Shown here in pieces: positions 1 through 5,676 of a DNA stretch of 8,066 nt. Position 1 is the first letter of the stretch; each line of letters starts with the position of its first letter. The position numbers were made by a program, and so were the translations under genes. The notes below the pieces were generated by a model that saw only the letters and a program-made list of their open reading frames with translations, ran no database searches and had not been told where the DNA came from. The stretch is from an uncultured Veillonella sp. (lineage in GTDB: Bacteria > Bacillota > Negativicutes > Veillonellales > Veillonellaceae), in the NCBI RefSeq assembly GCF_905209685.1, contig NZ_CAJLUB010000085.1, forward strand, positions 1-8,066. Direction: 5' to 3'.

Positions 1-118
1 GTACGTCTTGGATGATGTCAGCTTCTTTTTCGGAGAAACCGAATTTTTGGAAAGCGTCCATGCTTAATTTTTTCAATGTTTCATAAGGGAATAACACAGT
101 GTTTTTTGCGTCTGCCAT
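1..118 (-). CDS. Ldh_2-family malate/lactate dehydrogenase-like oxidoreductase (5' end only)
   Basis: The first 39 codons read on the minus strand from an ATG at 116-118, and the gene runs off the left edge. The N-terminus (MADAKNTVLFPYETL, then KLSMDAFQKFGFSEKEADII) matches the opening helices of the Ldh_2 family (malate/L-lactate/ureidoglycolate/sulfolactate dehydrogenases): a 'yeeLkkl...af...G.se.dA..i.dvL' pattern with no Rossmann GxGxxG at the start. Family members are cytosolic NAD(P)-dependent 2-hydroxyacid dehydrogenases of about 340-360 residues. The start is supported by AAGAGG (minus strand, 127-132), 8 bases upstream of the ATG. The gene is divergent from the molybdopterin oxidoreductase. 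Malate or lactate would suit a lactate-fermenting Veillonella, but the substrate cannot be read from this fragment. Family call fairly sure, exact enzyme unknown. Confidence 0.7.
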   Translation of the reverse strand, partial: MADAKNTVLFPYETLKKLSMDAFQKFGFSEKEADIIQDV

Positions 119-230
119 CGTTAAAACCTCTTTTCAGAAAATATGTACCTGATATAGCAACTCCAAATTTAGATATCATGAAATTAAGATGATTTCTTAT
201 GAGCTCTATATCCTCTCAAATGACAATGTC

Positions 231-259
231 AGTATAGCACAGAAAGATGTGAGATTGAA
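231..259 (-). promoter_or_regulatory. Probable promoter of the Ldh_2-family gene
   Basis: On the minus strand an extended -10 (TGC followed by TATACT, the hexamer at 231-236 and TGC at 237-239) lies 17 bases from a weak -35, TTCAAT (254-259). The predicted start of transcription is near 224, giving a leader of about 105 bases. The -10 is good and the -35 matches only 3 of 6 bases of the consensus. Confidence 0.5.
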
Positions 260-304
260 TAGTCTTACAGTCTGAAACACATTACTAAATACGCATACGT
301 ACCG

Positions 305-318
305 GTGATGTTTGTCAC
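305..318. promoter_or_regulatory. GTGA-N6-TCAC palindrome, Crp/Fnr- or Rex-like operator candidate
   Basis: GTGA (305-308), a six-base spacer, then TCAC (315-318), followed by A, form the core shared by Crp/Fnr-family sites (TGTGA-N6-TCACA) and by Rex sites (TTGTGA-N6-TCACAA). The outer bases are only partly conserved (G at the left where T is expected, A at the right as expected). The centre is about 87 bases upstream of the predicted Ldh_2 transcription start. Which regulator binds, if any, is inference. Confidence 0.4.
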
Positions 319-539
319 ATATTCCTAGGGCAGTTACTGAAACAACTGATTATACCTAAAACTATATGGTTATGACTTTTAGTTATGATTGCATAATTTT
401 TTTATAGATTTGCAGTATTTTTATAGAGCTTATTAGTATATCTGTTTAGGCTTTGAGTAAGAATGAGAATGGATAAATATCGATAAAACTTGAAATGTTC
501 AGTATTATATATAAAAAATATTGATGAGTATATTAACGT

Positions 540-570
540 ATTGTGATAACTGAATGTATTGTTATGCAAT
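540..570. repeat. Imperfect inverted repeat upstream of the oxidoreductase promoter
   Basis: ATTGTGATAAC (540-550) and GTTATGCAAT (561-570) are inverted copies: outer ATTG pairs with CAAT and inner ATAAC with GTTAT, with a TG/G mismatch or bulge between, around a 10-base loop. It sits about 75 bases upstream of the -10 at 644. It could be a dyad binding site or a weak hairpin; no T-run follows, so it is not a terminator. Confidence 0.3.
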
Positions 571-631
571 ATATGCAGTATTCTTAATCTTTACAAAGTT
601 AGAAAATGTATTAAAGGTTACACTTATACAA

Positions 632-664
632 AGGATGCTGTAATATAATATAAATATACATCCT
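632..664 (+). promoter_or_regulatory. Probable promoter region of the molybdopterin oxidoreductase, flanked by AGGATG/CATCCT
   Basis: A consensus -10 TATAAT lies at 644-649 in a run of T/A, with predicted transcription start near 656 and a leader of about 43 bases. No convincing -35 stands 16-18 bases upstream, so activator dependence is possible. The -10 is enclosed by an inverted pair, AGGATG (632-637) and CATCCT (659-664). The placement is plausible but rests on one hexamer in AT-rich DNA. Confidence 0.35.
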
Positions 665-686
665 ATAGTTTATATAATTGATAAGC

Positions 687-692
687 GAGGTG
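687..692 (+). promoter_or_regulatory. Ribosome binding site that fixes a TTG start
   Basis: GAGGTG lies 6 bases before the TTG at 699-701. The upstream in-frame TTG (678) and GTG (690) precede or overlap this site and have no Shine-Dalgarno of their own, so 699 is the best start. Confidence 0.6.
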
Positions 693-698
693 CTTATT

Positions 699-2705
699 TT
701 GAAAGAATACAAATCAGTATGTCCGTATGACTGTCCAGATGCATGTGGTCTAATCGTATCGGTAGAGAATAATAGAGTAGTATCTGTTCGTGGTAACAAA
801 GATCATGCTTTTACAAGAGGTACATTATGCCCTAAGATGGCGCATTATGAACGAGTAGTTCATTCTCCGTTGCGTTTACAGTACCCAATGAAACGGGTTG
901 GCAAGAAAGGTATTGGAGAAGATCAATATGTGCGTATCAGCTGGGATGAGGCATTAGATATCATTGTTAATAATTTTAAAGACACCATTAGTACTTATGG
1001 TGGTGAAAGTATTTTGCGCTACTCCTATGCAGGTACGATGGGTGTGATTCAAAGCCCAGCAGCAGATTACTTTTTCCGCCGTATTGGGGCGACAGATCAA
1101 GACCGTGGTATTTGCTCTCCCGCTAAGCAGGCAGGTTTCCGCTCAGTTTACGGTGATACATTAGCTATTAAGCCGCAAGAGGCACAACATAGCGATTTAA
1201 TTGTTTTATGGGGCATTAATGCGACTGCTACCGATGTTCATATCTTACATGATGTAAATATAGCCAAAAAGAATGGCGCTCGAGTTTGGATTATAGATAC
1301 TCATAAAACATATACCTTTAATCAAGCTCATGAACATATTTACGTAAAACCTGGTAGTGATGTCGCCTTAGCGTTAGGTATGCTTCATATTATTCATCGA
1401 GATGGATTAGCAGATATAGATTTTATTAAGAAACATGTACAAGGTTATGATGAGCTTGTAAACGATGTGTTGCTTGATTTTACACCGGAAAAAGCATCTG
1501 AGCTTTGTGGCGTTTCCGTAGAGCGTATGACCGAGTTTGCTCATGCATACGCTAACGCTAAGGCTCCATTTATACGTCTTGGCAGTGGGTTGTCACGCTA
1601 TGGGAATGGTGCTATGAACTGTCGTGCTATTAATGCATTACCTGCTGTAGTTGGAGCTTGGCAACATTTAGGCGGTGGCTTATTATCGAGTGCTAGTGGT
1701 AGTAAGTTTGTGGGCAAAGAAGTGATGCAACAGGCTCATGTGGATGCACCAGCAAAGCGATTGATGCCTATGATTAAACTAGGTGAAATGCTTACAAACC
1801 CATCAGGTACAGCTGTGCATAGTCTCTATGTATTCTCTAGTAATCCGGCTATAACAGCACCTGATCAAAATGTAGTGCGAAAAGGCTTGATGAGAGATGA
1901 TTTATTTACGGTTGTTCATGAACGATTCTTTACCGACACATGTAAATATGCGGATATTATTTTACCGGCCACTACATCTGTAGAACATGATGATATATAT
2001 AACTCTTATGGGCACTATACCATCGGAACTGGCTATAAATTAATCGATCCTGTTGGTGAATCTCGATCCAATTGGCAAGTGATTTCTGAGCTAGCTAAAC
2101 GAATGGGGCTTCAAGATGAATTCTTTAACCTTAGTGAACGGGAGTTAATAGAACAAATTGTTCGTACATCTAGTCGTATATCTGAGGTCGATCAAGATGT
2201 AATCTTACAAGGTGAACCTGTAGAGATGACATTGCCTGAAAATTATAAATTAGATTTTAAAACGCCATCTGGAAAAATAGAGCTATATAATGCAAATAAT
2301 GTGGAACCATTAATTCGTTATTTGCCGCCATATGGAGATAATGCACCATTCTGGCTCATCATAGGGAACGATATTCGTATTTTAGATTCTAGCTTCTGTG
2401 AACTCGAGTTTGATGATCCTGAGCTTATGAAACTTCGTATCAACCCTGAAGATGCAAAGGTATATAACATTAATGATAGGGATGAAGTGGAAATCTATAA
2501 TAATCGTGGTAGTGTAAAAATTAGAGCTTACTATGATGAAGAGGTACAACGAGGTACATTAGTAACACTTGGTGTGTGGTGGCAATCACAATCTAGTGAT
2601 CCAAATGTAGCTATCAATGCGCTTACAGCAGATAGACCTACGGATCAAGGTTGGGGTAGCACATTCTATGATGTGCAAGTTCACATTAAAAAGGCGGATG
2701 TTTAA
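699..2705 (+). CDS. Molybdopterin-dependent oxidoreductase, DMSO-reductase superfamily, orphan catalytic subunit
   Basis: A 668-residue protein with the full architecture of a Mo/W-bisPGD oxidoreductase. An N-terminal 4Fe-4S domain has Cys8, Cys12, Cys16 and Cys44 (C-x3-C-x3-C-x27-C), followed by the conserved electron-transfer Lys46 in CPKM. The catalytic domain follows, and a C-terminal molydopterin-dinucleotide-binding domain begins near residue 550 (FWLIIGND). The metal-ligand region reads RGICSPAKQAG (136-146). Ser140 aligns by my reading with the Ser ligand of DMSO/TMAO reductases, but neighbouring Cys139 could be the ligand. No Tat signal precedes the FeS motif, so the enzyme is predicted cytosolic. 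The closest family I recall is the uncharacterised MopB_3 group; the substrate is unknown. No FeS partner, membrane anchor or maturation chaperone gene is adjacent. It starts at TTG, and no intrinsic terminator follows the stop. Family call very sure; function open. Confidence 0.9.
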   Translation: MKEYKSVCPYDCPDACGLIVSVENNRVVSVRGNKDHAFTRGTLCPKMAHYERVVHSPLRLQYPMKRVGKKGIGEDQYVRISWDEALDIIVNNFKDTISTYGGESILRYSYAGTMGVIQSPAADYFFRRIGATDQDRGICSPAKQAGFRSVYGDTLAIKPQEAQHSDLIVLWGINATATDVHILHDVNIAKKNGARVWIIDTHKTYTFNQAHEHIYVKPGSDVALALGMLHIIHRDGLADIDFIKKHVQGYDELVNDVLLDFTPEKASELCGVSVERMTEFAHAYANAKAPFIRLGSGLSRYGNGAMNCRAINALPAVVGAWQHLGGGLLSSASGSKFVGKEVMQQAHVDAPAKRLMPMIKLGEMLTNPSGTAVHSLYVFSSNPAITAPDQNVVRKGLMRDDLFTVVHERFFTDTCKYADIILPATTSVEHDDIYNSYGHYTIGTGYKLIDPVGESRSNWQVISELAKRMGLQDEFFNLSERELIEQIVRTSSRISEVDQDVILQGEPVEMTLPENYKLDFKTPSGKIELYNANNVEPLIRYLPPYGDNAPFWLIIGNDIRILDSSFCELEFDDPELMKLRINPEDAKVYNINDRDEVEIYNNRGSVKIRAYYDEEVQRGTLVTLGVWWQSQSSDPNVAINALTADRPTDQGWGSTFYDVQVHIKKADV

Positions 2706-2735
2706 TTTCCTTTACTTATAGGAATAATATTATGC

Positions 2736-2745
2736 TGATATATCA
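2736..2745. repeat. Ten-base palindrome upstream of the brnQ promoter
   Basis: TGATATATCA is perfectly self-complementary and is flanked by TTA/TAA, making a near-palindrome over 2730-2748 with a three-base interruption. It resembles an Fnr box only loosely, since the half-site spacing is 2 rather than 4 bases. It may be a binding site or an AT-rich coincidence. Confidence 0.25.
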
Positions 2746-2762
2746 TAACAAGGATATTTTTA

Positions 2763-2792
2763 TTGCATACATATCCTCATTAGGATTATAAT
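2763..2792 (+). promoter_or_regulatory. brnQ promoter with an embedded palindrome
   Basis: -35 TTGCAT (2763-2768) and consensus -10 TATAAT (2787-2792) are 18 bases apart, giving a start near 2799 and a short leader. The spacer contains the perfect dyad ATCCT-CATT-AGGAT (2773-2786), placed where a repressor would block RNA polymerase. A further AGGATAT at 2751-2757 can pair with ATATCCT at 2771-2777. Confidence 0.55.
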
Positions 2793-2834
2793 AGTAATAT
2801 TATTTTTATATATAACCTGAAGGGGGTTACGTTT

Positions 2835-4166
2835 ATGAATGGTAATGATAAATTATCTGCCCGTGCCTATTGGGCTATAGGCATGATGTTATTCGCCCTA
2901 TTCTTTGGGGCAGGGAACTTGATCTTCCCAGCGGCCTTAGGTCAACATTCTGGTGATAACGTAGGTTGGGCTTTGCTCGGCTTCATATTAACAGGTGTAG
3001 GCCTTCCACTATTAGGTGTTGCAGCGATGGGGTACTCCTCCTGTAAAGATGTTGAAGAACTTGCGAGCCGTGTTCATCCGATTTATGGCTTGTTGTACAC
3101 AATTTCTCTTTACTTGAGTATCGGTCCAATGTTTGCGACGCCACGTACTGGTACTGTAGCTTATGAAATTGCAATTAAACCTTTCACAGAAGGTTTAAGC
3201 ATGAATATGGAACCAATTTTCTTGGCATTATTCTTTGGTGTTTCTTTGTGGTTATCCATTAGTCCACAAAAGCTTGTTAATCGTATCGGTAATATTTTGA
3301 CACCAGCATTACTACTTGTAATTCTGTTGTTAATTATTAAATCCTTTATGACTCCGCTAGGCGGCTATGCAGTGCCACAACCAGCTTATGGTGATGCACC
3401 TACAGCTGTGTTGCAAGGATTCTTGGACGGCTATAATACGATGGATGCGTTGGCTTCCGTAGTATTTGCTATTCTTGTAATCGACTTTGTTCGTCTTAGC
3501 GGCGCTACATCTCGTGCGGTTATTACAAAAACAGTAATGGAAGTAGGCGCTATTGCTGTAGGTCTTCTCGGTATTGTTTATGTATTTATCGCTAACATTG
3601 GTGCTACTAGTGTTGAACGTTTTGGTTTGTTTGATACAGGTGCTCCTGTGTTGTCCGTAAGTGCTAACTACTTGTTCGGTGAATTCGGTCAAATTATCTT
3701 GGCTATCATCGTTCTTCTAGCTTGCTTGTCTACAAGTATCGGTCTTATCACTTCTTGTGGTACGTACTTCCACAAGTTGACACCGAAGATTAGCTATAAA
3801 TTATATGTAGTAATCTTCTCCGTAGCAGCATTTGGTCTTAGCATGTTCGGTTTGAAAACAATCATCAGTGCAGCGATTCCAGTGTTGATGCTCTTGTATC
3901 CGTTAACGATTGTAATCATCTTGTTGGCACTTCTTCACAATGTGTTCGGTGGTCGTCGTTGCGTATACGCATGGACAATGGCTTTCACAATGATCTCTGC
4001 TCTTATGACTGGTCTTGAAACGGCAGGTATTGCACCTGCTGCATTGGAACAGCTCTTTACTCAATACATTCCATTCCAGGCTGCTGGGATGGGCTGGGTG
4101 AGCTTTGCAATACTCGGTTTTATTGTAGGTCTTATCCATAAAGGGCTCGTGTCCGAAAATAAATAA
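2835..4166 (+). CDS. brnQ: BrnQ branched-chain amino acid:cation symporter (LIVCS family)
   Basis: A 443-residue polytopic inner-membrane protein importing leucine, isoleucine and valine with Na+ or H+. Diagnostic features are the first membrane segment, FALFFGAGNLIFP (20-32), the DGYNTMDALA signature near residues 198-207, and about 12 hydrophobic segments spread to residue ~435, which match family length (about 430-450). The ATG is preceded by AGGGGG (2821-2826) at 8 bases. It has its own promoter upstream and a strong terminator downstream, so it is probably monocistronic. Codon choice favours ATC, TTC, TTG and CTT, especially in the second half, unlike the TTA/ATT-rich upstream oxidoreductase; this suggests higher expression. 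There is no T-box or leader peptide with branched-chain codons in the 129-base gap. Transport of another small neutral amino acid cannot be excluded. Confidence 0.93.
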   Translation: MNGNDKLSARAYWAIGMMLFALFFGAGNLIFPAALGQHSGDNVGWALLGFILTGVGLPLLGVAAMGYSSCKDVEELASRVHPIYGLLYTISLYLSIGPMFATPRTGTVAYEIAIKPFTEGLSMNMEPIFLALFFGVSLWLSISPQKLVNRIGNILTPALLLVILLLIIKSFMTPLGGYAVPQPAYGDAPTAVLQGFLDGYNTMDALASVVFAILVIDFVRLSGATSRAVITKTVMEVGAIAVGLLGIVYVFIANIGATSVERFGLFDTGAPVLSVSANYLFGEFGQIILAIIVLLACLSTSIGLITSCGTYFHKLTPKISYKLYVVIFSVAAFGLSMFGLKTIISAAIPVLMLLYPLTIVIILLALLHNVFGGRRCVYAWTMAFTMISALMTGLETAGIAPAALEQLFTQYIPFQAAGMGWVSFAILGFIVGLIHKGLVSENK

Positions 4167-4173
4167 TAGCATT

Positions 4174-4218
4174 AAAGGTTCTATACTTTCGTTTTTGGTG
4201 AAAGTATAGAACTTTTTT
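4174..4218 (+). terminator. Strong intrinsic terminator after brnQ
   Basis: A perfect 13-base stem (GTTCTATACTTTC at 4178-4190 with GAAAGTATAGAAC at 4200-4212), nine-base loop and six Ts (4213-4218). AAAG before the left arm can extend pairing into the T-run. It begins 8 bases after the brnQ stop. Confidence 0.93.
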
Positions 4219-4243
4219 GTGTCTTAAGGGTTGTCATATAAAA

Positions 4244-4272
4244 TTGATTTTGTGAGTAGAAGTTTCTATAAT
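4244..4272 (+). promoter_or_regulatory. Promoter of the iron-containing alcohol dehydrogenase gene
   Basis: -35 TTGATT (4244-4249), 17-base spacer and consensus -10 TATAAT (4267-4272). A second TATAAT follows at 4276-4281 without a good -35 of its own. The predicted start is near 4279, giving a leader of about 35 bases that ends in the Shine-Dalgarno AAGGAAGGAAG. Confidence 0.65.
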
Positions 4273-4313
4273 AAGTATAATAAGAATATAGATAATGAAG
4301 GAAGGAAGATTTT

Positions 4314-5387
4314 ATGCGTAGTACTCATTGTTTACCTAGTTATAGTTTTGGCGGTCATGAGGTGTTTGACGCTATTCCCAAATTTACAAAATTATATGGT
4401 AAGTCTGTAGCTATCATCGGTGGTGAGACAGCTCTTTCTAAAGCTTTGCCACACATTCGTCCAGTGCTTGATAAAGCAGGGATTAAAGTGCTAGATATTA
4501 TTCACTTTGGTGGAGAGTGTACTTTCGCTCGAGGTAAGGAAATTGCACAAATGGCTTCTGTAAAAGATGCGGACTTTATATTTGCTGTTGGTGGTGGTAA
4601 GGCCATGGATACGGTAAAAGTAGTAGCTCTAGAGTTAGATGATAAACCATTCTTTACAATTCCGACCATTGCCTCTACTTGTGCTGCAACGTCAGAAGTA
4701 GCAGCTGTATACACTGCAGAGCATACTTTTGATGACGTAGCCTTTGTAAATCATCCTCCTGTGCACTGCTTTATTGATGCTGATATTCTCGTAGAAGCGC
4801 CAAGCCGTTACTTGTGGGCGGGAATGGGAGATACTATTGCAAAACACTATGAAACTCATCTTTCTGCTCGCAATCGTGAGCAAGATTATAATACTCAGTT
4901 AGGCCTTACTCTAGCTTCTATGTGTAGTGAACCAATTTTAGTACATGGTATACAAGCCTATAAAGACAGTCAAGCTAAAAAACGTAGTGATGCATTTGAT
5001 ACCATTGCTATGACTGTTATCTTTACTACCGGTATTGTATCGGGTTGTGTTCCTATGGCATATAATAGTAATATGGCTCATGCTGTATGTTATGGCTGTG
5101 TTACTAATAAAGAAACAGAAGAAAACCATTTGCATGGTGAAATAGTAGCATATGGCTTACTTATTTTGTTAACCGTTGACCAACAAATGGATGAATTACA
5201 ACGGTGGTTGCCAATATACCGCGAATTAGGTTGGCCTACTAAACTTTCACAGTTAGGTCTTACTGCATCGCATATTCCTCAAATTGTTGAAAAGGCTACA
5301 TCTGTTCATGATATTGATGTATCTCCGTACAAAATTACTGCAGATATGTTGACTAAGGCTATTCAATATATGGAATCTCTTGATTAA
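4314..5387 (+). CDS. Iron-containing alcohol dehydrogenase family protein, GldA/HcxA-like
   Basis: A 357-residue cytosolic group III (metal-dependent) NAD(P)-linked dehydrogenase. The nucleotide-binding loop GGGKAMD is at 93-99, and PTIASTCAATS (117-127) is the family's dinucleotide/substrate loop. The three metal ligands are all present: Asp173 in GMGD, His256 in MAHAVCYG and His274 in HLHGEIVAYG, the same numbers as I recall for Bacillus stearothermophilus glycerol dehydrogenase. The PTIASTCAA and LHG-x-x-VAYG stretches also resemble E. coli HcxA (YbdH), which reduces 2-oxo acids, so either a polyol or a 2-hydroxy/2-oxo acid is a possible substrate. Length is normal for both. The ATG has a doubled Shine-Dalgarno (AAGGAAGGAAG) 5 bases upstream and its own promoter. 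No terminator is visible after the stop, so read-through into the next two genes is possible. Family call very sure, substrate not. Confidence 0.9.
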   Translation: MRSTHCLPSYSFGGHEVFDAIPKFTKLYGKSVAIIGGETALSKALPHIRPVLDKAGIKVLDIIHFGGECTFARGKEIAQMASVKDADFIFAVGGGKAMDTVKVVALELDDKPFFTIPTIASTCAATSEVAAVYTAEHTFDDVAFVNHPPVHCFIDADILVEAPSRYLWAGMGDTIAKHYETHLSARNREQDYNTQLGLTLASMCSEPILVHGIQAYKDSQAKKRSDAFDTIAMTVIFTTGIVSGCVPMAYNSNMAHAVCYGCVTNKETEENHLHGEIVAYGLLILLTVDQQMDELQRWLPIYRELGWPTKLSQLGLTASHIPQIVEKATSVHDIDVSPYKITADMLTKAIQYMESLD

Positions 5388-5431
5388 TATAATTTGTAAC
5401 CGTTTGTGTATGTTATGTGATGAGGTTATAA

Positions 5432-5668
5432 ATGCGAAAAATTGTAAAGGGTGGCTTATATCGTCATTTTAAAGGCATGTACTATTATGTGTTAGATGTT
5501 GCAACTCATTCGGAAACGAGTGAACAGTTCGTAGTGTATCAAAAATTATATGATCAACGTGACTTATATGTACGACCACTAGATATGTTTTTGAGTGATG
5601 TGGATCAAGAAAAATATCCTGATGTAGAGCAGAAAGAGCGATTTAAGTTAATGAGCGGACGTGATTAG
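5432..5668 (+). CDS. DUF1653 domain protein
   Basis: A 78-residue soluble protein that is essentially one DUF1653 domain. The family pattern is visible in order: GLYRHFKGMYYYVLDVA (residues 8-24), HSET (26-29), a VVY-x-x-LY strand (34-40) and LYVRPLDMF (45-53) with the conserved RP and MF. The fold is a small beta-rich domain; its biochemical role is not known to me. A Shine-Dalgarno GAGG (5422-5425) precedes the ATG. The gene is 44 bases after the dehydrogenase and 8 bases before the HAD phosphatase, so it is probably co-transcribed with the latter and perhaps both. A TATAAT at 5388-5393 lacks a -35. Confidence 0.85.
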   Translation: MRKIVKGGLYRHFKGMYYYVLDVATHSETSEQFVVYQKLYDQRDLYVRPLDMFLSDVDQEKYPDVEQKERFKLMSGRD

Positions 5669-5676
5669 GAGGGCCT

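Larger units (their letters stand above)
119..698. other. Long AT-rich divergent intergenic region
   Basis: This 580-base stretch between two divergent genes contains no supported protein or RNA gene. The longest in-frame stretches with an ATG on the plus strand are about 12 codons or less and lack a Shine-Dalgarno. It holds the Ldh_2 promoter, the GTGA-N6-TCAC palindrome at 305-318, a 10-base direct repeat (TTTTTATAGA at 399-408 and 418-427, offset 19 bases), an imperfect inverted repeat at 540-570 and a -10 box for the molybdopterin oxidoreductase. I recognise no riboswitch. Confidence 0.6.

Noticed and set aside
199..237. Twelve-codon open frame in the left intergenic region
   Set aside because: No ribosome binding site upstream and it overlaps the minus-strand promoter; length is within chance for this DNA.
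459..486. GAATGAGAATGGATAAAT stretch resembling a Fur box
   Set aside because: Only partial hexamer matches without the inverted third unit; AT-rich DNA yields such matches often.
611..799. 62-codon minus-strand open frame over the oxidoreductase start
   Set aside because: It overlaps the conserved FeS-motif coding region, has no Shine-Dalgarno and no recognisable domain.
2706..2834. T-box or attenuator leader for brnQ
   Set aside because: The gap is only 129 bases and most is upstream of the predicted start; no T-box consensus or branched-chain-codon leader peptide is present.
2983..4172. Minus-strand open frames of 60-111 codons inside brnQ
   Set aside because: They lie antisense to a clear transporter gene, have low-complexity His/Ser/Thr/Tyr-rich products typical of shadow frames, and no ribosome binding sites or family motifs.
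5388..5393. TATAAT after the dehydrogenase stop as a promoter for DUF1653
   Set aside because: No -35 and no extended TG; a TTGACT at 5349-5354 is 33 bases away, too far to pair with it.
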